NCBI GenBank assembly: GCA_902786355.1
Contig: CADABZ010000002.1
Span: 1-64,000 of the forward strand
From: an uncultured Eubacteriales bacterium
GTDB taxonomy: Bacteria; Bacillota; Clostridia; Peptostreptococcales; Anaerovoracaceae
Length of the DNA stretch: 64,000 bases
Direction: 5' to 3'
Shown here: one piece after another, positions 25,527 through 33,253 of the stretch
How the letters are laid out: each line of letters opens with the position of its first letter
Numbering within the stretch: the first letter of the stretch is position 1
The notes under the pieces: generated by a model
The model's database searches: none
What the model was told of the DNA's origin: nothing
What the model saw: only the letters and a program-made list of their open reading frames with translations
Program-made: the position numbers and the translations under genes

Positions 25527-26863
25527 TTATAAGCCTCTTCTGCACGCTTCTTTGCACATGTGCAGACCCTTCCTTCATCGGTGTATCCGGTATCTCTGCA
25601 GGTATCACATCTGTACTTTCTGTCCAGATAGTCCTCAGGATAACCGTTATCTGTCAGGAGTTCTCTTTTCCTTTCGTCGAGCTCCGTTCTTCTCTCTTTC
25701 AGCTGCTGTCTTTTTTCTCTGGCATCCGGGCCTGGTCTCATAGTCACAAGCGAACTGTTGAGCCTGGCTTCGGCGGAGAAAATCTCATTCATAGAAGGGA
25801 TCTGCGCTGTCACTTCCGCAACTCTTTCTCTGCGTGCAGTCTCTTCTTCGTCTCTTATATAGTCGTAATAGTCCTTGAGAACTTTGCGGCTGACTTTAGC
25901 TCCTTCCCCGGTGGCCGGAGTCTGAGCTGCGGGTGCTGGCTGCGAAACGGTTCTGTCATTTGCGGCTGCCTTCGTATTGACGCCGCCTTTTTCCAGGATC
26001 CTGTTCTCAATTACCTTGTTCACATATCTCAGGTGCGGTTCTCTCATACCGCCTGCAGCCCTGCATGCATCCAGCACATCGGCAAGGGAGCATCCCATGT
26101 CATCGAACCATCTGTCCATGATCTCTCTGTCTGCAGGATTAGGCAGCCTGTTGAAGCCGAGTTCGGAGAAAACCTTCCGGTACGCATCATTTCGCCTGCT
26201 GCGCTTGTCGAGCATCTGCTTTACAGTGGAAACGTCTCTCGCTCCGTCCTCAGTCCAGCGGAGAGCCACTTTGAATATGTAGTCTACGCTGTATTTATCT
26301 ATCCCTGCGCAGTAATCGATGGCAAAATCGAGGACATCAGGTTCTATATTGTAGATCTTTATCGCATCTGTCAGCTTGCCCGCCTCGACTCTGGATATCG
26401 TGCGGCCCGTCAGGTCCTGATATTTGCGGAATATCTCCCTGAGATGCTGATTGATGATCCTTTCGATCAGATCCTCTGCATTCTCCTCGCTGCCGGCAGA
26501 CGTTTCTTCCGGTGCAGGTTCATCCTCATCCTCATAAGACTTTCCGTAGAACTGCTCGATCTGCCTTATGAAGGTGATCTCTGTTCCTTCCCCGTTCTCG
26601 CCTGGTCTGTAGCTGACAAGGCCTCTCGCCTCCCAGTATTTCCAGGCGTTATCGACGTCCTTTTCTGTGAGCCCGAGGGTGAGAGCCATCGTCCGGGAAT
26701 CGATCTCCTGGTTGTACTGAGCGTACATCAGCCCAAAAAGAAACACCTTAACACAGTCCCCCGGTGCGTCCGGAAGGAACTCGTTAATGAATAGATTCTC
26801 TACTCTGGTACTGTACAGGAAGATGTCCCTGCGTTCACCTGTTGCAAACCTTGTCTTTGCCAT
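25502..26863 (-). CDS. DnaD-domain replication protein fused to the N-terminal domain of a DnaI/DnaC helicase loader
   Basis: The protein has 453 residues. The N-terminus (1-100) is a winged-helix DnaD/DnaB2-type domain (GDCVKVFLFGLMY, SRTMALTLGLTEKDVDNAWKY). One or two DDBH2 (DnaB_2) helical domains follow at about 130-300 (LIERIINQHLREIFRKY, LNRLPNPADREIMDRWFDD). The last 120 residues (QIPSMNEIFSAEARLN, then NGYPEDYLDRKYRCDTCRDT and CTC) match the N-terminal, zinc-binding, helicase-contacting part of DnaI/DnaC loaders, with CxxC..CxC ligands. The AAA+ ATPase half expected after it is missing: the frame stops and the M23 gene begins within its last codons. It lies directly behind dnaB. No strong ribosome binding site is visible at the start. 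Confidence 0.8.
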   Translation of the reverse strand: MAKTRFATGERRDIFLYSTRVENLFINEFLPDAPGDCVKVFLFGLMYAQYNQEIDSRTMALTLGLTEKDVDNAWKYWEARGLVSYRPGENGEGTEITFIRQIEQFYGKSYEDEDEPAPEETSAGSEENAEDLIERIINQHLREIFRKYQDLTGRTISRVEAGKLTDAIKIYNIEPDVLDFAIDYCAGIDKYSVDYIFKVALRWTEDGARDVSTVKQMLDKRSRRNDAYRKVFSELGFNRLPNPADREIMDRWFDDMGCSLADVLDACRAAGGMREPHLRYVNKVIENRILEKGGVNTKAAANDRTVSQPAPAAQTPATGEGAKVSRKVLKDYYDYIRDEEETARRERVAEVTAQIPSMNEIFSAEARLNSSLVTMRPGPDAREKRQQLKERRTELDERKRELLTDNGYPEDYLDRKYRCDTCRDTGYTDEGRVCTCAKKRAEEAYKWIQKRNQ

Positions 26864-26888
26864 ACGTTACTTTATCATTTCAGGCGCA

Positions 26889-28274
26889 TCAGAACTGACC
26901 CTGGCTGGTCTGTTCATGCGCGATATTTCCGAATTTTACATATCTTGGGACCCAGGCGAGAGTTGCACTCCCGACAGGACCGTTTCTGTGCTTGGCGACA
27001 TTCACGATGCAGGTGAGTCCTGTTGTGTCGTCAACCTGCGCACGCTCGTCCTCGCTCTGATAGTAGTCTTCTCTCTTGAGGAAGATTACTACGTCGGCGT
27101 CCTGCTCGATAGCGCCCGAGTCTCTGAGGTCTGAAAGCTTAGGCATATGATCGCCTCCGCGCTGCTCAGGTCCTCTTGAGAGCTGAGACAGCAGGATGAC
27201 TGCGCAGCCGAGCTCTTTAGCCATGATCTTGATAGATCTTGTTATGGCTCCGATCTCTTTCTCTCTCTGCTCTATCCTGTATCCGCCCATACTCATCAGC
27301 TGGAGATAGTCGATAATGACAAGATCTAGTCCGCCCTTCTCCTGCTTGTATCTGCGGCATTTGTTCTTCATCTCGATCGGTGTGATCGAAGAAGTCTCGT
27401 CGATAACCATATCTGCACCGAAGAAGCTGTCCTGTGCAGCGCTCAGGCTGTCCCAGTCTTCAGGGCTGATCTCGCCGCGGCGAATATTTTCAAGAGGTAC
27501 ACTGGACGTCATAGAGAGAAGTCTCTGACCGAGCTGGAGATTGGACATCTCAAGGCTGAAAACCATGACCTTGTGTCCGATAGCAGCGGCATGTTCAGCG
27601 ATATTGAGCGCAAAAGCAGTTTTGCCTACGCCCGGACGCGCCGCAAGGATGATAAGGTCTGTCTTCTGGAAACCGCCGAGGATCTTGTCAACATCTCTGA
27701 AACCGGTCTCTATGCCCTTGATCTCTCCGCCCTGTCTTTCCAGTTCCTGGATTTCTTTGATGTTTTCAATGATAACTTCGCTGATATCTGTATATCTTGA
27801 CCGCTGTGTCTTCTGTGCGATCTCGAGGATCCTGTGCTCCGCGCTGTCGAGTATATCATTCGGAGGAAGCTCGCTTGAATATGCAGCTTCCCTGATCCTT
27901 TCAGCCTCGGATATCAGCTGTCTCATCTTGGATTTGTCAGAAACAGTATCCGCGTAATATTTTGCATTCGAAACTACGATGGTTTCATCCATCAGTCTGC
28001 TCAGGTAGGTTATTCCTCCTACCATATCCGCGGTCTTCCTCTGTCTCAGGGCTGAATAAACAGTGGTGATGTCAACGCCGGTCCCCTTCTGCTCCATCTC
28101 AAGCATGGTCCTGTATATCTCCTGATGCTCATTCAGGTAGAAATCCTCGGGCCTGAGTATTCCGCTGACATCCGCTCTGGCGTCCTGACTTTTGAGCATA
28201 GCGCCGAGCACTGCTTTTTCAGCCTCTATATCCTGTGGAGGCACAGGAATATTGGTGTTTCTTTCTTCATCCAT
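26889..28274 (-). CDS. dnaB: Replicative DNA helicase DnaB
   Basis: The protein has 461 residues. The N-terminal helical collar domain begins PPQDIEAEKAVLGAML. The RecA-type ATPase contains ARPGVGKTAFALN (Walker A), VIIDYLQLM (Walker B), LSQLSRGPEQR and the arginine-finger region. SDLRDSGAIEQDADVV is the usual C-terminal signature. Hexameric 5'-3' helicase at the fork. No intein. It lies between rplI (13-base gap) and the DnaD-DnaI fusion (25-base gap), which could act directly on it. Confidence 0.97.
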   Translation of the reverse strand: MDEERNTNIPVPPQDIEAEKAVLGAMLKSQDARADVSGILRPEDFYLNEHQEIYRTMLEMEQKGTGVDITTVYSALRQRKTADMVGGITYLSRLMDETIVVSNAKYYADTVSDKSKMRQLISEAERIREAAYSSELPPNDILDSAEHRILEIAQKTQRSRYTDISEVIIENIKEIQELERQGGEIKGIETGFRDVDKILGGFQKTDLIILAARPGVGKTAFALNIAEHAAAIGHKVMVFSLEMSNLQLGQRLLSMTSSVPLENIRRGEISPEDWDSLSAAQDSFFGADMVIDETSSITPIEMKNKCRRYKQEKGGLDLVIIDYLQLMSMGGYRIEQREKEIGAITRSIKIMAKELGCAVILLSQLSRGPEQRGGDHMPKLSDLRDSGAIEQDADVVIFLKREDYYQSEDERAQVDDTTGLTCIVNVAKHRNGPVGSATLAWVPRYVKFGNIAHEQTSQGQF

Positions 28275-28287
28275 ATGCTGAAAGTCT

Positions 28288-28731
28288 CTATCCTTCGATC
28301 TTTACTTTAATCTTAGCTGTCACATCTGTGAAAAGCTTTACCTGTACATCAAAGATTCCTGTCTCTTTGATTGGCTTGTCGAGAACGATCTTCTTCTTGT
28401 CGACCTCTGTTCCGAGCTGCTCGGATACAGCCTGTGCGATATCCATCGAAGTGATCGATCCGAAGAGCTTGCCGTTATCTCCTACCTTAGTCCTGACTAC
28501 AACAGGTGCTGCGGTGAGCTGCTTAGCCTGAGCCTCTGCAGCAGCCTTGTCTGCTGCATATTTCTCAGCGGCCTTTGCCTTTTCTCTGGCAATAGCTCTC
28601 TTGTTAGCTTCAGTAGCCTCAACAGCGAGCCCTCCCGGGATCAGCTTGTTGCGGGCAAAACCGTCGCTTACCTTGACGACATCGCCTTCTTTTCCTGTAC
28701 CTTTTACGTCTTTTTTCAGAATGACTTCCAT
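28288..28731 (-). CDS. rplI: 50S ribosomal protein L9
   Basis: The protein has 147 residues, family length. The N-terminal rRNA-binding domain begins MEVILKKDVKGTGKEGDVVKV and contains GFARNKLIPGGLAVEAT. An alanine-rich long helix joins it to the C-terminal domain (GKLFGSITSMDIA). It is 2 bases behind the phosphodiesterase gene and 13 bases before dnaB, the arrangement gdpP-rplI-dnaB common in Firmicutes. Confidence 0.97.
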   Translation of the reverse strand: MEVILKKDVKGTGKEGDVVKVSDGFARNKLIPGGLAVEATEANKRAIAREKAKAAEKYAADKAAAEAQAKQLTAAPVVVRTKVGDNGKLFGSITSMDIAQAVSEQLGTEVDKKKIVLDKPIKETGIFDVQVKLFTDVTAKIKVKIEG

Positions 28732-28733
28732 TT

Positions 28734-30485
28734 TTATTCCTCTTTTTCTTTATATATGAATGCTTTTACTATCTTGTGCAGCTGCTCTTCGACATATTCA
28801 AGAGGTTCTTCTACCTGCGCTGCAGCAGATGTGAAGTGCCCGCCTCCGCCGAATTTCTCCATAAGTGACTGCACATTGATCTCTCCGAGTGATCTGGCGC
28901 TGATGATCGTCTGATCCTTCTCATTCGTTCCAAGAACGAACGATGCTTTCACGCCTTTGACCATCAACAGCTCGTCAGCGACCTGAGCATTGATGATCTG
29001 GGTGTTGCCTGTATGGCCGCGTGTCGATGCGTACGCCACACCGTAATCGGTAAAGTCAGCTCTTGCAATGGCGCTGGCTTTTGACTTGAAGTCCGACTGC
29101 TCCATCTGGAAGAATCTCTTGACCTCAGTAGCGTCTGCACCTGCTCTCTTGAGCCATGCCGCTGCTTCAAAGGTGCGCACACCCGTCCTTCCGGAGAAAT
29201 TATTAGTATCTACCATGATGCCGGCGAGCAGAGCTTCCGCCTCGAACTTGTTGATGAATCTCTTCTGTGAGAAATTCTGCAGCAGTTCTGCCATCAGTTC
29301 ACTGGCTGAAGATGCGTAGGATTCGATGTATGCGATTGATGCATTCTGGAAGGAATCCTCTGTCAGTCTGTGGTGGTCTATTATGATCCTGGTCTTGCAT
29401 TCGCGGACCAGCTCCATACTTTCTACCAGACTCGGCCGGTTAGTATCCACTATGATCAGAAGAGTCTTCGGAGTGACCATCTTCATGGCCTTCTCCTGCC
29501 TGATTATGTTATAATCTTCAGATTCTTCTGCCTGAGAATATATGTATTCGAGGGCCTCGTTGTGCTTGTCGACAACAATATATGCATCCTTGCCGAGGTA
29601 TTCGCATATAGCCGAAGCTCCGATCGATGAGCCAAAAGCGTCCATGTCCGGCCAACGATGTCCCATGATGAGGACTTTGTCAGCATCCTTGATCATAGCT
29701 CTCATGGCATGTGCTATTACTCTGGCCTTACCTCTGTTGCTTTTTTCGATTGCCTGGAGGGTTCCACCGTAGTACTTCGTACCTTCATCAGTCTTGACTA
29801 CCGCCTGATCTCCTCCGCGTCCGAGTGCGAGCTCCAGAGCTGCCTCCGCAAGCTCAGTTGCTTCAATCAGTGAAATGTCAGAGCTGCCGACTCCGATGCT
29901 GACAGATGCCGGGAAATCGACTTCAGCTTCGATCTTCCTTACTTCATCGAGGACACTGAAGTTCTCTTCTGCCATTTTCTTGAGCTTGCTGATGTTCGAA
30001 TACACTACATACTTGTCATCGCTTATGCTGATGACAGGTGAGTCGTAGGATGTTCCCCATTTTCTGAGTATACTGTCTATCCTGGACGGTATAGCTCTCT
30101 TGCCGTCATCCAGTGAGCTTGAGACCAGAGCATCATAGTTATCTATATTGATGTACATGATAACGGCTCTGTCTGCTTCAAGCTGGGTCCTGAACGATTC
30201 CCTCGCAGTTGCTTCATCAAAGAGAACTGCGATATCTTCATCCTCCTTCGGATTCTCATTAGTCCAGAGCTTGAAGATCCTTTTGTTCTTCTCTATGATG
30301 ACCTCTTCGATATTGGCTGTCATCAACACATCTCTTCTGACACCTGTCAGTGCGAAGAAATTGGATCCGACGATATCCTCGTAAAGGAATACGTTTTTGA
30401 TGAATGAATTCGCCTTTACAACGTTTCCGTCCTTGCCTACGACACATGCCGGTATCGGAAGCTGGGTTATAAAACTCTTTTTCAT
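28734..30485 (-). CDS. gdpP: GdpP-type DHH/DHHA1 cyclic-di-AMP phosphodiesterase lacking membrane segments
   Basis: The protein has 583 residues. It begins directly with a PAS-like sensor (PIPACVVGKDGNVVKANSFI), then a degenerate GGDEF domain (about 90-260), then the DHH core with MGHRWPDMDAFGSS, IIVDTNRP and IIDHHR, and the C-terminal DHHA1 with FGGGGHFTSAAAQ. GdpP/YybT breaks c-di-AMP to pApA and thereby affects potassium and cell-wall balance. Typical GdpP has about 650-660 residues with two N-terminal membrane helices; they are absent here, and the start (AAGGTG 5-6 bases upstream) lies only 12 bases behind parB, leaving no room for them. Confidence 0.88.
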   Translation of the reverse strand: MKKSFITQLPIPACVVGKDGNVVKANSFIKNVFLYEDIVGSNFFALTGVRRDVLMTANIEEVIIEKNKRIFKLWTNENPKEDEDIAVLFDEATARESFRTQLEADRAVIMYINIDNYDALVSSSLDDGKRAIPSRIDSILRKWGTSYDSPVISISDDKYVVYSNISKLKKMAEENFSVLDEVRKIEAEVDFPASVSIGVGSSDISLIEATELAEAALELALGRGGDQAVVKTDEGTKYYGGTLQAIEKSNRGKARVIAHAMRAMIKDADKVLIMGHRWPDMDAFGSSIGASAICEYLGKDAYIVVDKHNEALEYIYSQAEESEDYNIIRQEKAMKMVTPKTLLIIVDTNRPSLVESMELVRECKTRIIIDHHRLTEDSFQNASIAYIESYASSASELMAELLQNFSQKRFINKFEAEALLAGIMVDTNNFSGRTGVRTFEAAAWLKRAGADATEVKRFFQMEQSDFKSKASAIARADFTDYGVAYASTRGHTGNTQIINAQVADELLMVKGVKASFVLGTNEKDQTIISARSLGEINVQSLMEKFGGGGHFTSAAAQVEEPLEYVEEQLHKIVKAFIYKEKEE

Positions 30486-30497
30486 GACTGCACCTTC

Positions 30498-31460
30498 TTA
30501 TCTGAATGCCTCTCTGATTATATCTATGAGTCTGTTCAGTTCCTCTATGCTGTAATACTCAAGTTCCAGCTTTCCTTTGCTGTCGCCAGTGATACTTACC
30601 TTAGTTCCCGTAAGTGTCATCAGTTCACGTTCGACAGCAAGCACTTCTTCCGGTTTTGTCTGTTTTTCTGCTGATTCGAAGCCCTTCCGGCGTTTTCTTT
30701 CCGGTCTGAGCTCGTCTTTTACCCGTTCAGCCAGTTTTTCAGTGGCTCTTACAGAAAGATCATTACGTATGATCTTGTCTGCGATTTCTTTCTGTTTTAC
30801 TTTGTCCGGTATATTTATTATTGTTCTTCCGTGTGCCGCGGACATCTGTCCGCTTGACACATACTCCTGTATCTCCGGAGGGAGCTTCAGAAGTCTTATA
30901 CTGTTAGCAATATATGTACGGCTCCGTCCCAGAGATGCTGATATCTGTTCCTGGGTGAATCCGTATTTCTCTGTCATCGCCTTGAGCCCTGCGGCTTCTT
31001 CTATAGGATTGAGATCCTCTCTCTGCATGTTTTCGATGATGGCGACTATTGCATTCTGTCTGTCATCGAAATCTCTTACTATGCAAGGGACCTTTCTGAG
31101 CCCGGCAATGCGTGATGCTCTCCATCTGCGCTCGCCGGCTACCAGTTCATAGCCTTTCTTGCCTTCGCGGACGATAAGCGGCTGGATGACGCCGTTCGTC
31201 CTGATGGAATCCGCCAGCTCTTTGAGTTTCTCTTCGTCAAAGACACTTCTCGGCTGTGCGCTGTTAGGCTTGATATCGTTGATATCTATATATAGGATCC
31301 GGTCTCTGTCATTTCTGTCCGGCTTCTCTGCTTCTGCAGACAGGCCGGCGGCAGCCGCCTTTCCTGTTTCCTGTTTCTTTTCCTGCTGTTCTTCGATTAT
31401 CGGGGCAGCGTCAGCAAAGAGCGCATCCAGACCCCGTCCCAGTCCTGCTTTCCTTGCCAT
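30498..31460 (-). CDS. parB: Chromosome-partitioning protein ParB (Spo0J)
   Basis: The protein has 320 residues. N-terminal GLGRGLDALF, then a Gln/Lys/Ala linker, the CTP-binding ParB domain (PNSAQPRSVFDEEKL, VAGERRWRASRIAG, ENMQREDLNPIEEA) and a helix-turn-helix (FTQEQISASLGRSRTYIANS) that reads parS. The C-terminal dimerisation part (KLELEYYSIEELNRLIDII) is complete. It loads on the parS sites at 32503 and 32561 just upstream of its own operon and slides as a CTP-dependent clamp. 2 bases behind parA. Confidence 0.96.
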   Translation of the reverse strand: MARKAGLGRGLDALFADAAPIIEEQQEKKQETGKAAAAGLSAEAEKPDRNDRDRILYIDINDIKPNSAQPRSVFDEEKLKELADSIRTNGVIQPLIVREGKKGYELVAGERRWRASRIAGLRKVPCIVRDFDDRQNAIVAIIENMQREDLNPIEEAAGLKAMTEKYGFTQEQISASLGRSRTYIANSIRLLKLPPEIQEYVSSGQMSAAHGRTIINIPDKVKQKEIADKIIRNDLSVRATEKLAERVKDELRPERKRRKGFESAEKQTKPEEVLAVERELMTLTGTKVSITGDSKGKLELEYYSIEELNRLIDIIREAFR

Positions 31461-31462
31461 TT

Positions 31463-32251
31463 CTACTTCTTCGCCTTTCTTCTCGCTCTTTCTCTGGCGA
31501 GAAATTCCTTAGTGAATGCCTGATATGCCTTAGCTCCCGGTGCGGATGGATCGTATTTGATGATCGGCACGCCGTAACTCGGAGCTTCTGCGAGCCTTAC
31601 ATTTCTCGGGATGATGGTTTCATACATAGCTGTCCCGAAGAAGCTTCTGACATCCTGTACTACTGCCTGTGACAGGTTGGTCCTTCCGTCGAACATGCTG
31701 AGTATGACACCGTCGATATAGAGTGACGGATTAAGTCTCTTCCTTACCATCTCTATAGTGCTTATGAGCTGGCTTACACCTTCAAGAGCATAGAACTCGC
31801 ACTGTATAGGTATCAGGACGCTGTCTACAGCAGTAAGAGAGTTGATCGTGAGCACTCCAAGTGAAGGCGGGCAGTCAACAAGGATAAAATCATAATCCTT
31901 TCTGACCGCGTCTATTACTCTCTTGAGCCTTCTTTCCCTCGCTTCGAGCTGGGCAAGCTCAACTTCTGCTCCGGCAAGATCTACACTTGCCGGTATTATG
32001 AAGAGATTTTCTGTATTGGTAGGCAAGATCGCCTTCTTGACATCAAAAGTCTCATCGATCAGGCAGTCATACAGAGTCGTCTTGAGCGTTCTCTTTCTTA
32101 TACCTATCCCGCTTGTTGTATTTCCCTGCGGATCGATGTCCACCATAAGAACCTTCTTGCCCCGGTTGGCAAGACATGCTGCGAGATTGATATTCGTTGT
32201 AGTTTTGCCTACTCCGCCTTTCTGGTTGAAAATAGCTATAGCTTTGCCCAT
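31463..32251 (-). CDS. parA: Chromosome-partitioning ATPase ParA (Soj)
   Basis: The protein has 262 residues. It starts MGKAIAIFNQKGGVGKTTTN with the deviant Walker A box, followed by VDIDPQGNTTSG and VDCPPSLGVLTINSL (Walker B). No N-terminal helix-turn-helix, so it is the short chromosomal Soj type. With ParB and parS it directs origin segregation and, in Bacillus, controls DnaA. A -10-like TATAAT at 32354-32349 (minus strand) lies about 100 bases upstream, and the leader has a TAAGGAA/TTCCTTA stem at about 32285-32315. Confidence 0.96.
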   Translation of the reverse strand: MGKAIAIFNQKGGVGKTTTNINLAACLANRGKKVLMVDIDPQGNTTSGIGIRKRTLKTTLYDCLIDETFDVKKAILPTNTENLFIIPASVDLAGAEVELAQLEARERRLKRVIDAVRKDYDFILVDCPPSLGVLTINSLTAVDSVLIPIQCEFYALEGVSQLISTIEMVRKRLNPSLYIDGVILSMFDGRTNLSQAVVQDVRSFFGTAMYETIIPRNVRLAEAPSYGVPIIKYDPSAPGAKAYQAFTKEFLARERARRKAKK

Positions 32252-32348
32252 TCATAAACCTCCCCGGGTTTTTTATGACGCATTTAAGGAAGCCCCCGTA
32301 CCGGTGGATTTCCTTATGTGCATACTGCCCGATTAAATACTTCTTTGT

Positions 32349-32354
32349 ATTATA
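32349..32354 (-). promoter_or_regulatory. Possible -10 box of parAB
   Basis: Perfect TATAAT on the minus strand, about 100 bases ahead of parA, without a good -35. The rest of the 327-base gap 32252-32578 holds the two parS sites and the terminator listed separately. Confidence 0.35.
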
Positions 32355-32502
32355 CTTCTTTTTGGTTTTGGATTTCCACTTTTCTTAATGTCTGTATGTG
32401 TAGATTCCGTGATATTGCTGGTCTAAATATTATGCATTGAAGACCTTGTATCTGCTTTCGCTTTATGACACCACATATTGTGTTTTACATTTCCGCTCTC
32501 AG

Positions 32503-32518
32503 TGTTTCACGTGAAACA
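32503..32518. promoter_or_regulatory. parS site 1 (ParB binding)
   Basis: TGTTTCACGTGAAACA, a perfect 16-base match to the parS consensus known from Bacillus, about 250 bases upstream of parA. Confidence 0.95.
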
Positions 32519-32523
32519 TTTTA

Positions 32524-32546
32524 AAAAGCGCCTCGGAAAAGCGCTC
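32524..32546 (-). terminator. Terminator of the mnmE-mnmG-rsmG transcript
   Basis: On the minus strand AGCGC, a 9-base loop, GCGCT, then TTTTAAAA. It lies 33-55 bases after the rsmG stop codon and between the two parS sites, so it separates the rsmG and parA transcripts. Confidence 0.65.
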
Positions 32547-32560
32547 TGATAACCGATAAT

Positions 32561-32576
32561 TGTTTCACGTGAAACA
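32561..32576. promoter_or_regulatory. parS site 2 (ParB binding)
   Basis: Second perfect TGTTTCACGTGAAACA, 58 bases (centre to centre) from site 1 and ending 2 bases before the rsmG stop codon. Confidence 0.95.
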
Positions 32577-32578
32577 AT

Positions 32579-33241
32579 TCACTGTTTGTCGATCACAAGC
32601 AGAACATGCCCGGAGATATCAGTTGAATCCTCACCGGTATGTACTACTCTGTTCAGCTTTCCTTTGTTTCTGGAAAGAATCTTCTCTGCAGCTTTAAGTT
32701 CCACTGAATAATTAGCAGCCTTATACGCTATGAATGCTCCGCCGGATCTTACGAAAGGAAGGCACCACCCGGAAAGCTTATCCAGACTGGCAACAGCTCT
32801 GGAGACGCACAGATCAAAGGCCGAATCAAAACCCTGCTTCCTCTGTATCTCCTCTGCCCTTGCATGAACAGTAGTGATATTGTGAATGCCAAGCTGAGAG
32901 GCGAACTCATCTATAACTCTGAGACGTTTGAGAGTGGAATCGAGAAGGACGAATTCCTTATCCGGATCGGCGATCGCAAGAAGAGCACCAGGGAAGCCGG
33001 CGCCAGTGCCGACATCGATGATCCTTTCTGCCTGTATGTATTCAGGAAGAGTTGTAACAGAAAGAGAATCGGCGAGATGCTTCTGCATCGCTTCATCTCT
33101 GTTCCTTACAGCAGTCAGATTGATATACTGGTTTCTCTCAAGCACCATATCAATGTAGGAGACAAGTGCTTCCGTCTTGCTGTCCCCGAATCTGATTCTC
33201 AGGTCCTGTATTAAAGCTTCTGTATTATATGATTCGTTCAT
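32579..33241 (-). CDS. rsmG: 16S rRNA m7G527 methyltransferase RsmG (GidB)
   Basis: The protein has 220 residues. NLTAVRNRDEAMQKHLADSL and RIIDVGTGAGFPGALLAI (SAM loop) are the family signatures, followed by the DSTLKRLRVIDEF and SRAVASLDKL motifs. It methylates G527 of 16S rRNA. No clear ribosome binding site; it follows mnmG by 12 bases. The gene order mnmE-mnmG-rsmG-parA-parB is the classical Firmicutes order. The stop codon is 2 bases from parS site 2. Confidence 0.95.
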   Translation of the reverse strand: MNESYNTEALIQDLRIRFGDSKTEALVSYIDMVLERNQYINLTAVRNRDEAMQKHLADSLSVTTLPEYIQAERIIDVGTGAGFPGALLAIADPDKEFVLLDSTLKRLRVIDEFASQLGIHNITTVHARAEEIQRKQGFDSAFDLCVSRAVASLDKLSGWCLPFVRSGGAFIAYKAANYSVELKAAEKILSRNKGKLNRVVHTGEDSTDISGHVLLVIDKQ

Positions 33242-33253
33242 ATGCTGTATCAG

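Noticed and set aside
24132..26794. Long plus-strand open frames (338 and 439 codons)
   Set aside because: Antisense to the M23 peptidase and the DnaD-type gene, which have clear domains and start signals.
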